A program made the translations under genes and the position numbers. The notes beneath the pieces are model-generated. The model was not told where the DNA came from, searched no databases, and saw only the letters and a list, made by a program, of their open reading frames with translations. From positions 39,860,501 through 39,924,500 of the forward strand of contig NW_026947493.1 in assembly GCF_034190915.1 (NCBI RefSeq): a DNA stretch of 64,000 bases, given 5' to 3'. Of the stretch, positions 1 to 9,478 are shown one piece after another (within the stretch, counting starts at the first letter, position 1; each line of letters begins with the position of its first letter). Source of the DNA: Cavia porcellus (taxonomy: Eukaryota; Chordata; Mammalia; Rodentia; Caviidae).

Positions 1-262
1 TATTACAGTTATGGAGGTTGAGAAGTTCAAGTCTGAGGAGTCAGTAGAGTTAGTAACTGGTGAAGGCTCACTGTCGGCTTCATAGATGGCAACTTTTGCT
101 GTGTCTTTGCATGGTAGAAAGAAAGAGTGATATGTCTTCACATCATGGATTAGCAAAAAAGCTCACAAGCACCCTTGGGGTCTCTTTTATAAGGGCACTA
201 ATCCTATTCCTGAGAATATAGCCCTCATAACTGAATTAACCTCCCAAAGGCCCTGCCTCTTT
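1..262 (-). mobile_element. MaLR/ERVL-type LTR fragment, antisense
   Basis: The plus strand reads as the reverse complement of a mammalian MaLR (MST/MLT1-like) LTR. It has the 'cagtt..ggaggttgagaagtt' segment, a 'gctgtgtctttgcatgg' segment, a 'cactaatcctattcctgag' segment and the terminal 'cctcccaaaggccctgcctc' segment, in canonical order. Both ends are cut, on the left by the window edge and on the right by the L1 beginning near 258. No gag or pol sequence is seen. The family assignment is from memory of the consensus, and the subfamily is not resolved. Confidence 0.7.
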
Positions 263-1680
263 AAAGGAAAAGGAAACAACAACAACAACAACAAAACAGT
301 CTAAGGGTACAAGTAACAGAATTAAAAAAAAATAAGAAATCACTAGTTAATAGATTACATATTGTCATCTTAGAAATAGTTGTTCAAGTTACAGGATTAA
401 AGCATACAAAGTGGACAGTCAGACAGTAAGATTGCAAACAGTTGTGTTCAATGATCCAACAAAAACCCAGCAATATGGTCATCTAACTTAACACACCTAA
501 ATACATTTGCAGTTGTATCCTTTAGAGCACTTTTTTTCCCTCTCTTTTTTACAACAACATTCACACATTTTGGGTTTTATTACTCCCATAGTTCTTATTA
601 CTTTTTTTGGAAGAGAATAAAACCAAATATGACAGAACAAAGCAGTCAGTCAAAAAAAAAAAAAAAAAAAGATGGACATAGCACATAATGTAAAAACAGA
701 ATACAAGGTAATCAACAATGGTTACCATAATGCCTCTTGCTACCTTAAAAAGAATTGCCTATATCATTAGGTATAATAAAATTGAACAAAACAGTACAGA
801 ACAAGACCAGTAAAACCTAAACATGAGAGACATTACTTGACTTCAAAAGAAGATAATAGTCAAACCAGAATGGGCGTCATAGTGAATCTTATTGCCTTCA
901 AAGCATTTGCTACATCCTCAAACTTGATACTATCAAACAGAACAGAACAGAGTAAAATCAGTCAACACAAGATGGTGGGAGCAATACAGGGCCTCAAATC
1001 AAGTTACTGGAAATCAAAAAAGTTGCTATAATATATCATGCTAATTTTGTTTGATTTTTCCCTTAAAAAATAATAATAATAAATAAATAAGTAATTTTTT
1101 TTAAAAAGGGGGAGATTGATATAAAAGAGGACATAACAACATAACAATACAGGTCAAAGCATAACAATCTCAGCAACCTAGTGCCTCACCACAAGATAAG
1201 CCGAATTAATAGTAGTTACAATAGTGTTTGTTTCCTTGAACTATTTGAGTATAACTTCGTATACTATGGCTTCAAACATATCGAGGCAGTGTGAAACCAT
1301 TCAAGAGGATGAAAGTATTACAGGGTATTTACAAACAGCTAACGGAAAATGAACAATGGTTTCTATATTATCTTTGCCTATAAAATTTTTGTTTATACTA
1401 TCTCATATAATAAAATCCAGTAAGACACAACATCATAAAACCAATGGAGACAGAAGAACAACAGTTTGGTGGGACTTCAAAATAAGATGGTATTATATCA
1501 ACACTAGCTATTATGATGCCTTGTTTTCTTCAAAACAGCTGTTCATATCATCACAGGCAATAATATCACACAGCCCAGAAAAAATCCATTCCAAATAATG
1601 TGTGAAAACTTTATAAGTCTTTAAAGCCACATAACAGTGAATCACGATTACTACATACTTTTATATATTTGAATCATTTC
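258..1680 (-). repeat. Long-form 3' UTR of L1-A
   Basis: About 1.4 kb of A-rich non-coding sequence lies downstream of the ORF2 stop. The part next to ORF2 (about 1100-1680) aligns by eye with the whole 3' UTR of L1-B (8930-9478). The distal part (258-1095) is absent from L1-B and L1-C, but is present in the nested insertion at 46820-47850 and partly in the element at 22171-25665. A low-complexity TAA/T-rich stretch at 1063-1105 marks the joint between the modules. Degenerate internal repeats of about 140 bp recur (motif 'accataatg'). No ORF of note is present, and the small frames here are chance. Confidence 0.8.
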
Positions 1681-4600
1681 TTACAATAGGGAAACTATTC
1701 AGTATTCATACATGTGAGTTAGATTTATTTCACTTATGAGTATGGTCTCCAGCTGCGTACATTTATTTATAAATATCTCAATGTGATCCTTCTTTATAGC
1801 TGAGTAGTACTCCATTGTATAAAAGTACCACAACTCTTTATCCATTCCTCAGTTGATGGACACTTAGGTTGTTTCCAAGATCTGGAAATTACAAATTGTG
1901 CTGCTATAAACATGGATGCACATATATCACTGTGGTATGATGCTTTCAGTTACTCTGGGAATATGCCTAGAAGTGGGATAGCTAGAACAAATGGGACTTC
2001 CAATCCCAGGTTTTTAAGAAATCTCCAGACTGACCTCCACAATGGTTGCACCAGTCTACACTTCCACCAACAGTACATGAGAGTTCCTTTTTCCCCACAG
2101 ACTCTCCGCATTTGTTGTTGATGGTTTTCTTGATCCTGGCCATTCTTTCAGGAGTGAGATGGAATCTCAGTGTGGTTTTAATTTGCATTTCACTAATGAG
2201 TAAAGATGATGAACATTTTTTAATGTATTTGCCATTTGTATTTCTTTATCTGAGAAGTGTGTATTCATCTCAGATACCCATTTTTGGATTGGATCTTTGA
2301 ATTTTGGGGGTCTGATTTTTTTTTTAAATTCTTTATGTGTTTTAGACAGAAGTCCTTTGTCTGAGAGAAAGTTAACTAAGATTTTTTTCCCAGTTTGTGG
2401 GTTTTCTTTTCACTATGCTGCAGATTTCTTTTGACATGCGGAAACTTTTTAATAAGAGGTGGTCCCAGTTATTGATTCTGGGAAGTATTTCCCATGCGGT
2501 TTGTGTCCTGTTCATGAATTCTCTACCTATCACTATGTCTTCAAGGTTTCTACCCAATTTGTCATCCAATAGATTTAGTGTTTCTGTTTTAATATTCAGA
2601 TTTTTTATCAATTTAGATTTTAATTTAGTACATGGTGATAGGAATGGGTCTAGTTTTAGTTTTCAACATATGGAGAGCCAGTTTTTCCAACACCATTTAT
2701 TAAACAGAGTGTCATTCTTCCAGTGAAACTGTTAGGCTCCTTTATCAAAGATAAGGTGGTTGAGTGTGTTTCTAGTTGTAGTTGTATCTTCTAATGTATC
2801 TTATTCATCTCCGGCTCTGTTTTGATTCCAGTACCATGTTGATTTTACTACTGTTGCTTTGTAGTATAACTTCAGGTCAGGGGTTGTGATGCCTCTTGCC
2901 TTGCCTTGGTTGCTTAGAATTGTTTTTGGTATTCTAGGTTTGTTCTCACTCCAAGTGAATTTTAGGAGTGATTTCTCTAGATCTATGAGGTATGTTGATG
3001 GTATTTTTATTGGGAATGCATTGAATCTGTGTAAGAGTTTTGGGAGAATGTCCATTTTCACCATATTTATTCTTCCTATCCATGAGTAAGGGATGTCTTT
3101 CCATTTTCTGAGGTAATCTTTAATTTCTTTTTTCAGTGTCTCATACTTTTCCATGTATAGGTCTTTCACTTCTTTCATAAGAGTAATTCCTAAATATTTC
3201 TTTTTCTTTTTTTTTTTTTTTTTTTGGTTTCTAGTGTGAAGGGTGTGGCTTCGCTTATTTCTCTCTCTGTGATTTTGTTGTTAATGTACAGGAATGCTAT
3301 TGATTTTTGAGTATTTATTTTGTATCCAGCTACATTACTGAATTTATTATATCTAAGAGTCTTTCAATGGATTTAGGGAGTCTTCTATGAGGGGTATCAT
3401 GTCATCTGCAAACAATGATAATTTAACTTCTTCTTTTCCTAATTTTGCCCCTTTTATTTCTCTCTCTTGTCTAATTGCTCTTGCTAGTATTTCCAGTACT
3501 ATATTAAATAGGAGTGGTGATAAAGGACATCCTTGTTTTGTGCCTGATTTTAAAATAAAAGCCTTCAATTTTGGCCATTTAGTACGATACAGGCTGTCGG
3601 TTTGTCATATATGGCCTTTATTATATTGAGGTAAAGACAATCTAGTCCAATTTTCTGTAAAGTTCTTATCATGAATGAATGTTGGACCTTATCAAAAGCT
3701 TTTTTTCCATCTATAGAAATGATCATGTGATTCTTACTTTTGCCTTTATTGATGTGGTGGATTACACCCTGCATGCCTGGAATGAATCCCACTTGGTCAT
3801 GGTGTATAATCTTGATGATTTGCTGCATCCTATTTGCCAATATTTTATTGAGGATTTTTGCATCTGTGTTCATTATGGACATTTGTCTATAGTTCTCTTT
3901 TTCAGTTTGTGTTTGAGGAGTTTTGGCATTAGGTCTTCTTTGTATTTCTTGTAGAATATGTAGTGAATCTGTCTGGGCCTGTGCCCTTCTTTGTAGATAA
4001 GGACTTAATTACATTTTCAATTTCATTAATAGAAATTGGGTTATTCGGCAGTTTTACATCCACTTGACCTAGCTTTGGTATTTCATATGTTTCTAGGAAT
4101 ATGTCTATTTCTTCTGTGTTATCAAACCTTTGAGAGTAGAGGTTTTCGAAATAGGTGTTGATGATCTTCTGCATTTATGTAGAGTCTGCAGTGATTTTGC
4201 CTTTTTCATTTCTTATTGCATGAATTTGAACTTTTTCTTCCCTTTTTTAATAAGGTTGGCTAGGGGCTTATCAATTTTATTTATTTTTTCAAAGAACCAA
4301 CTCTTTGGTTCATTGATTCTTTGGATTGTTTTCTTAGTCTCTATTGCATTGATTTCTTCTCTGATTTTTATAATTTCCTCTTTTCTTTTCATTTTGGGCT
4401 TGACTTGCTCTTCTTTTTCTAGATGTTTGTGGTGTAGCATCAGGTTATTTATTTGTATTTGTTCTGTTTTCCTGATGTGGGAACTCAGTGCAATAAATTT
4501 TCCTTTGAGGACCGCTTTTGTTGAATCCCACAGATTCGAGTAAGTTGTATTTGTATTTTCATTTGCTTGTAAGTGTTGTTTAATTGTTTCTTTAATTTCC

Positions 4601-5375
4601 CACATGACCCACTGATTAACTCAAGACTGTGTTATTCAGTTTCCATGTGTTTGTGGGATTTTTTGCAGTATCTTTTATCATTAGTTTCTAATTTCAAAGT
4701 GCTATGATCTGATAACATGCGAGGGATAATTTCAACTCTTTTGCATTTATTTAAATATGTTCTGTGAGCTAATATATGGTCTATTTTAGAGAATGTCCCA
4801 TGTACTGCTGAGAAGAATGTGTATTCTGATGTTGTTGGATGAAACACTCTGTATATGTCTATCAAGCCCATTTGTTCACATATGTGATTCAATTCTGTTA
4901 TTTCTTTGCTGATTTTCAGTATGGTTGATCTGTCCCTTAGTGTCAATGGTGTGTTAAGGTCTCCTTTTACAATTGTGTTAATGGTAGTTTGATTTTTCAT
5001 TTCTGTTAATACTTGTTTTATATAACTGGGTGCTCTGGAATTTGGTGCATATATATTTAAAATAGTTAGCTCTTCCTCTTAGTAGTGACCTTCTTTGTCT
5101 CTTCTGATCATTATTGGTTTAAGTTCACATTGTCTGCAAACAGAATGGCTACTACTGCTTATTTTTTTGGGTTCCTGTTGCATGAAGTATTGTTTTCCAT
5201 CCTTTGGCTTTCAGTCTGTGAGTATCCTTTTGGGTTAGATTGGTTTCTGGTAGACAGCATATGGTTGGATTTTGTTTCTTGATTTATTCTACTGGTCTGT
5301 TTCTTTTGATTGGTTCACTGAGACTATTTACATTAATGGTTATAATTGTTACATGTTGATTTATTGTTGACGTGT
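1681..5375 (-). pseudogene. L1 ORF2 (endonuclease-reverse transcriptase), decayed
   Basis: This ORF encoded the L1 protein with an N-terminal apurinic-like endonuclease, a reverse transcriptase and a C-terminal Cys-rich segment. It would have carried out target-primed reverse transcription. Recognisable pieces in order are an endonuclease block at 4632-5000 (GDLNTP, SDHS), the linker at 4213-4605, fingers/palm at 3565-3882 ([12 protein letters not shown]), and the catalytic block at 3353-3568 with [15 protein letters not shown] and FADDM motifs (here [12 protein letters not shown] and LFADDM). A thumb segment follows at 2801-3178. The stop is placed at 1681-1683 by alignment to L1-C. The start codon is ACG instead of ATG near 5373. 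Multiple frameshifts make it non-functional although the FADD box survives in its local frame. Confidence 0.9.
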
Positions 5376-5413
5376 TATCCTTGTGCTGTTGCATCTTTAT
5401 CTTTCTGTTCTGT

Positions 5414-6436
5414 TTAATTATCTGCTTTGCTTAGTGGTTTTTTTCCTAAGTGTATCTAAACTGTCAATATTTTTTACAGCGTTGGCTTAGTAATTATGAA
5501 GTTCTTCAGCTGTTCTTTGTCATGGAAGTATCTTATTTCTCCATCGATTTTGAAGGACAGTTTTGCAGGGTGCATCAGTCTAAGTTCGAAATTATTTCTC
5601 TTTAGGATCTGGAATACTTCACTCCATGCTCTTCTTGACTTTATTTTTTGCTGAGTAGTCTGCTGTGATTCTGCTAGGTTTTCCTTTATAAGTGCTCTGT
5701 CTTTTCTGTCTGACAGCTTTTAATATTCTATTCTTATGTTGGATTTTGCAATGGTGATTATTATATGTCTGGTTGTAGTTTTATTTTGGTTATGACTATT
5801 TGGAGTTCTATATGCTTCACTGATCCTGATGTCGGTTTCTGGTCTCATGTTTGGGAAATTTTCAGCTATTACTTCTCTAAGTATCTTCTTGATGTCCTTC
5901 ATGTCATCCCCTTCTTTTTCATTAATCCCTATCAATCTTATGTTGTTTTTTTGCATCATCTTGCAGTTGTTGAATTGTTATTTCCTGATTCTTTGTTATT
6001 TTTAAAAGATCTTTCCTTTCCTGTTTGCTAGCTGCAATCTTGTCTTCAAGGTCTGAAATTCTATCTTCCCTTTCATTGAGGCAGTTTTTACAGCTTTCAG
6101 TGAAATTTTTGATTTTCTGTATATCTCTGTGCATCTGCTTTATGTATTCTGTTTGTTTCTTATATTGCTCATCTAGGAATTCTATTTTTTTGTTTAGTTC
6201 CTCCAATTTTTAGCTATGTTTTCTTTAGATATATTCAGCATCTCTTTCATTTCTTTTATCATTTCTTCTTTTACCTGGGAGATTATTTCTAGTTTGAATT
6301 CCTTTAAAGCTTCCTGGAGTTGCTTGCTAATTTCAGTTGCTAATATGTTCGATATTTGAGGTGTACGGCATATATTTTCTTCTATATGCATCACTCTTAT
6401 GGTTTCTTTGGATAGGCTGGAGGTTTGAGGTTGTAA
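5414..6436 (-). pseudogene. L1 ORF1 (RNA-binding nucleic-acid chaperone), decayed
   Basis: At about 341 codons this has the usual length for L1 ORF1p, the trimeric RNA-binding protein of the L1 RNP. The N-terminal block (6194-6394) and the following charged helical block (5922-6206, with heptad-like E/K/L pattern and 'RISDLEDK') form the coiled coil. The RRM core begins with 'IRLIGINEKEGDD' (5720-5959) and the C-terminal domain ends at 'KPLS' before a TAA at 5414-5416. The expected initiator is TTA rather than ATG at 6434-6436, so translation could at best begin at a downstream Met near 6394. At least two frame changes separate the blocks. Confidence 0.88.
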
Positions 6437-6851
6437 TTTGGTCTTTCATTTTGTCATTTTCCTATATTTTTCTGTTTCAAGTGTTTCGAGTGTTACTGTA
6501 AGGCTTCCTCAGGGTTTGTTGGAAATCCTCTTCTATGCCTTAAGCTCCTAGGACTCTGGCACCCAGCTCCTGGATTGATAGAGGGTTACTGGGGGTGGAG
6601 CAGGCTGGCTCAAGCCCAACCTTTGGAACTGATGTTGCCCGCCTGCTTGCTTAGCACTCCACAATCTGCCAAGCACAGCTGGGAGATGGGAGGCTGCTGC
6701 CTGCTCCTGGGACCTGCGGTACTGCTCCAGTGCACCCCGAATCCACCAGGGTCCCAAACAAATGGGACTCAGGGGAAAATGCGCAGGACACTCACACAAG
6801 GCCGCAGGGCCTCTGGAACAGGTGGTGCCTGCCTGCTTGCATAGAACTCCA
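6437..6851 (-). promoter_or_regulatory. L1-A 5' UTR with about 190-bp repeated unit
   Basis: This GC-richer block lies upstream of ORF1. A unit containing 'gcctgcttgc' followed by an 'actcc' segment occurs at 6641 and again at 6831, exactly 190 bases apart. Similar flanking sequence ('ctttggaact' and 'ctctggaaca') precedes both. The outer unit is truncated at 6851. By analogy with rodent L1s whose promoters are tandem monomers, this is the element's internal promoter. It does not resemble the 171-bp units of L1-B and L1-C. Confidence 0.65.
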
Positions 6852-7222
6852 TGGAGACCATACTCTTAAGTGAAATAAATCAGATAGACATGTTTAAGTA
6901 TCACATTTTATCTCTGTTGTGAGAAACTGAAAATTTAAATAAGGATCAGGAGGTGTCATAGATATAGGGAAAGGGGAATAAAATATTCAAAAGGGATGGA
7001 GAACAGGGAAAAGTCAAAGAAGGAAAAGAAAAGGAAAAATTAGAAAAGAAGGAACTAACGAAACAAAATTTTTATAAATTTGTAAGGGAAGATGGTTTGA
7101 AGAAGAGTGGGGGAGAGTAAAAACAAGAATTATTAGAGAAAGGAAAAAAAATGTTGTTACCATATAACTTTTTCTTAGTTCGTTGAAAAGGATGGTTTGT
7201 GCTAATATTATTTGGAGATTTC

Positions 7223-7229
<7 letters not shown>

Positions 7230-7265
<36 letters not shown>
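7230..7265. repeat. (AT)n microsatellite
   Basis: A perfect AT dinucleotide run of about 36 bases lies directly against the poly-T tail of an antisense SINE, and probably grew from the insertion site. Confidence 0.95.
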
Positions 7266-7304
<39 letters not shown>

Positions 7305-7380
7305 GTACCCTGGATTAAACTCGTGGCTTTGCTCTTGCCAGTCAGGAGCTTGTACCACTGAGCTAAATCCCTGGACTCTA
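7266..7380 (-). mobile_element. ID-type SINE (tRNA-derived), antisense
   Basis: A 38-base poly-T (the A-tail in antisense) is followed by 'ggtaccctggattaaactc', then 'gtaccactgagctaaatccc'. This matches the reverse complement of the tRNA-Ala-derived rodent ID element, with the A-box-like 'atttagctcagtgg' at its 5' end. ID-type SINEs are a rodent signature. It splits the older L1 3' UTR that surrounds it. Confidence 0.8.
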
Positions 7381-7535
7381 GCTGAGAAAATTTTTATGCC
7401 CATATCTTATGCTCACAGTAACAATTTTAAAGATAAAAATATGCAATGTACTAACTACTGTTATTCTTCTATTACTTTGTTATGCAGTTTTGTTTTACTT
7501 CTTAACATAAAATTAAAAAAAAGAAGAAGAAACTA

Positions 7536-7905
7536 GATGTCTTAGTTATTTTTCTTTCATTGCTGGAACAAAATGTGTGATGTCCACAATTAAGGAAGGA
7601 AAGGTTTATTTAAATCACAGTTTGTGGAATATTCAGTCTACAATCAGCTGGCTCCAAAGCAGAGTGGCATAGCACAGAGGCAAAAGCTCAAGGCAGCAGA
7701 AGACCGCAAAAGCAGCAATAGTGTAAGGAGTTGGGGAACAAGTCTCTCTTCCTTCCTTATATTGTATGCAGATTATTGCCCGCATCATCTCTGTGCCCTT
7801 CTCTTGTACATGCTCAGGATGTTTGCAAAGAGAGGACCCTGGTTCCCTGCTGAGTCACTTAGTTAAGCTTCTAAACTTCTCAGTTCTCAAATTGATGCAA
7901 TGCTC
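7536..7905 (-). mobile_element. Probable MaLR-like LTR, antisense
   Basis: The block starting 'tgtcttagttatttttcttt' continues through 'gctggaacaaaatg' and 'ggaaaggtttatttaaatca' to 'cagctggctcc'. This resembles the 3' end of a MaLR-type LTR read in antisense (the 'gctataacaaaatacc ... aggtttattt' region). The right boundary is uncertain. It is not the missing half of the LTR at 1-262, because both contain the same part of the consensus. Confidence 0.45.
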
Positions 7906-8907
7906 AACCATTACACAAGAATTAGCATATACAGGGACAAATTCTCTTTGATGAATGTGATCATTATGTGTTTCTAAAATGCACCAATAATATGAATTAA
8001 AAACGAAAACCTTTGGATTATTTTTAGAGCTAGTCAACCTAGGTCTGAAATCCAATAGAAATTACTAAAGAAGAAAATATAAATTGTAATGGTAATTTCC
8101 CTTCGTTACTTAATTTATGTTTCTTTTTAAACCACCTCTAAAGGCAAGAAAATATAATATCTAATGCTTTGCTTCTTTTAAAAAACAAACCTTTTTTTTA
8201 AACAGATTCAAGTGCATAGAAAAATAGAGGGAAAAGTATGTAAAAATTTCCCTCCTCCTCTACAAAGGCATAGCCTCCTTCACTATTAATCTCTCTTAAC
8301 AGAAGTCCATCTGTTATCACCTAGAGCCTATAATTCATATTAAAGTTGACTCTGGATGCTGTACATTCTGTAGGTTTAAAGAAATGTGTAATGTCATGTA
8401 TCTACCATTATAGTATAATACAGAATAGTTTCACTGCTCTAAAACTTTCTTTTTTGCCTATTTATACTTTTCTTTCCTTGAGAAAAATAGGATTTTAAAT
8501 TGGAAAATAAAAACTTGGACAACTATACTCAATCTATCATTGTACTATACTTTTTGTAGATCCGTGCAACAATCTGGAATAGATATTTAAGATCATTTAG
8601 AATCTGATATAACTTTAAATTCATTGATATTTATGGGAAAGCAGATTAAATTAATTCAGTTTAAATCTTAAAATGAAGTAGGATTTATTCACAATTTATT
8701 AATTTGTTTTGTTTTTACCAGTACATGGTTGCAGTACATAGCAGCTACTTTCCCTGCAGTTATTGACAATATTAATATTAAAATTAAATATATTTCTACC
8801 CTGCCTCCTCTAACATAATTTTGTAAAAATACTAGATAAAAATGGAAGAATGTATTTTTATATTAATGGAACAAGAATGACTTTTCTTTTTATATAAGAA
8901 AATTTAT
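7906..8907. other. AT-rich intergenic sequence with one ancient L1-like patch
   Basis: No gene is visible. Positions about 8330-8460 ('gtaatgtcatgtatctacca', 'cagaatagtttcactgctct') resemble a 3'-UTR segment seen in old mammalian L1M elements. Orientation and subfamily cannot be fixed by eye. The rest is AT-rich without recognised features up to the poly-T tail of L1-B. Confidence 0.4.
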
Positions 8908-8925
8908 TTTTAATTTTTTTTAATT

Positions 8926-9478
8926 TTAAAGAGATTAAGACAAAAGAGGACAGAATAAAGCAGATCAGAACAGAACAATGTAAGCAACACAGTATTTCAC
9001 CTCAGGTATTAAGAGTATTTACCATAATGTCACTTTCTTTAAAATAGTTGAGCATACCTTCACATACAATAGTATGAAACATAACAAAATATTATAAAAC
9101 CATTCAAGAGAATGAAAGTATTACATGGCATTCAGAACTAACAGGAAATGAACAATGGCTACTATATTATCTCATTTTCCATTAAAATGTTTATATTATC
9201 ACCTATATTAAAATCCAATAAGATACAATGTGATAGACCCAATGGAAACAGAAGAACAAAAGCATAGTAGAACTTCAAAGCAAGATGATAATAAGTCAGC
9301 AATGGCTACCATAATGTCTTCTTTTCTTCAAAATAGCTATTTATATTAACGCACATAATAAAATCAAACAAAACAAAATAAAACCATTCCAACTAATGAA
9401 TGAAAACTTTATAAGGCTTCAAAGCAATGTAATGGGGAATAATGATTACCATAAAATCTTATGTATTCTAATCATTTC
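8926..9478 (-). repeat. Short-form 3' UTR of L1-B with about 140-bp internal repeats
   Basis: About 550 bases follow the ORF2 stop. The motif 'accataatg' with its surrounding 'cttcaaaatagct' context recurs at 9021, 9161, 9308 and 9448, spacings 140, 147 and 140. The 3' UTR is thus a degenerate tandem array. The equivalent plus-strand region of L1-C is 48012-48596. Confidence 0.75.

Larger units (their letters stand above)
258..6851 (-). mobile_element. L1 retrotransposon 'L1-A', near full length, decayed
   Basis: This minus-strand LINE-1 shows, from right to left, a 5' UTR (6851-6437), ORF1 (6436-5414), a 38-base spacer, ORF2 (5375-1681) and a long 3' UTR (1680-258). The order, ORF lengths and spacer match mammalian L1. 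Both ORFs carry many stops and frameshifts, and both start codons are mutated, so it is dead. Its 5' and 3' UTRs differ in architecture from the L1s at 8908-14926 and 39734-48596, marking a separate subfamily. No clean target-site duplication was found. The left end interrupts an LTR and the right end abuts another L1's ORF2 tail. The 3' poly-T expected near 258 is eroded. Confidence 0.92.
6852..7530 (+). mobile_element. Older L1 3' end, plus strand, 5'-truncated
   Basis: It begins with an ORF2 C-terminal coding tail ('accatactcttaagtgaaa', equivalent to 'accatactcataagcgaaa' at 47946 in L1-C) and runs into a purine-rich 3' UTR (6920-7150). After that comes a segment from 'tcttagttcgttgaaaagg' to 'aaaattaaaaaaaag' near 7520. 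Related copies of that terminal segment occur at 37893-38085, 49785-49985 (antisense) and 55430-55590. An AT microsatellite and an ID SINE (7230-7380) interrupt it. It is a different, older 3' UTR family from those of L1-A to L1-C. Confidence 0.7.

Noticed and set aside
258..7530. L1-A plus the older L1 as one twin-primed (5'-inverted) insertion
   Set aside because: L1-A has its own complete 5' and 3' ends, and the plus-strand part has a different 3' UTR family, so these are two insertions.
7014..7536. Overlapping frames of 117-129 residues on both strands
   Set aside because: They are generated by the AT run and poly-T of the ID SINE and by old L1 3' UTR sequence.
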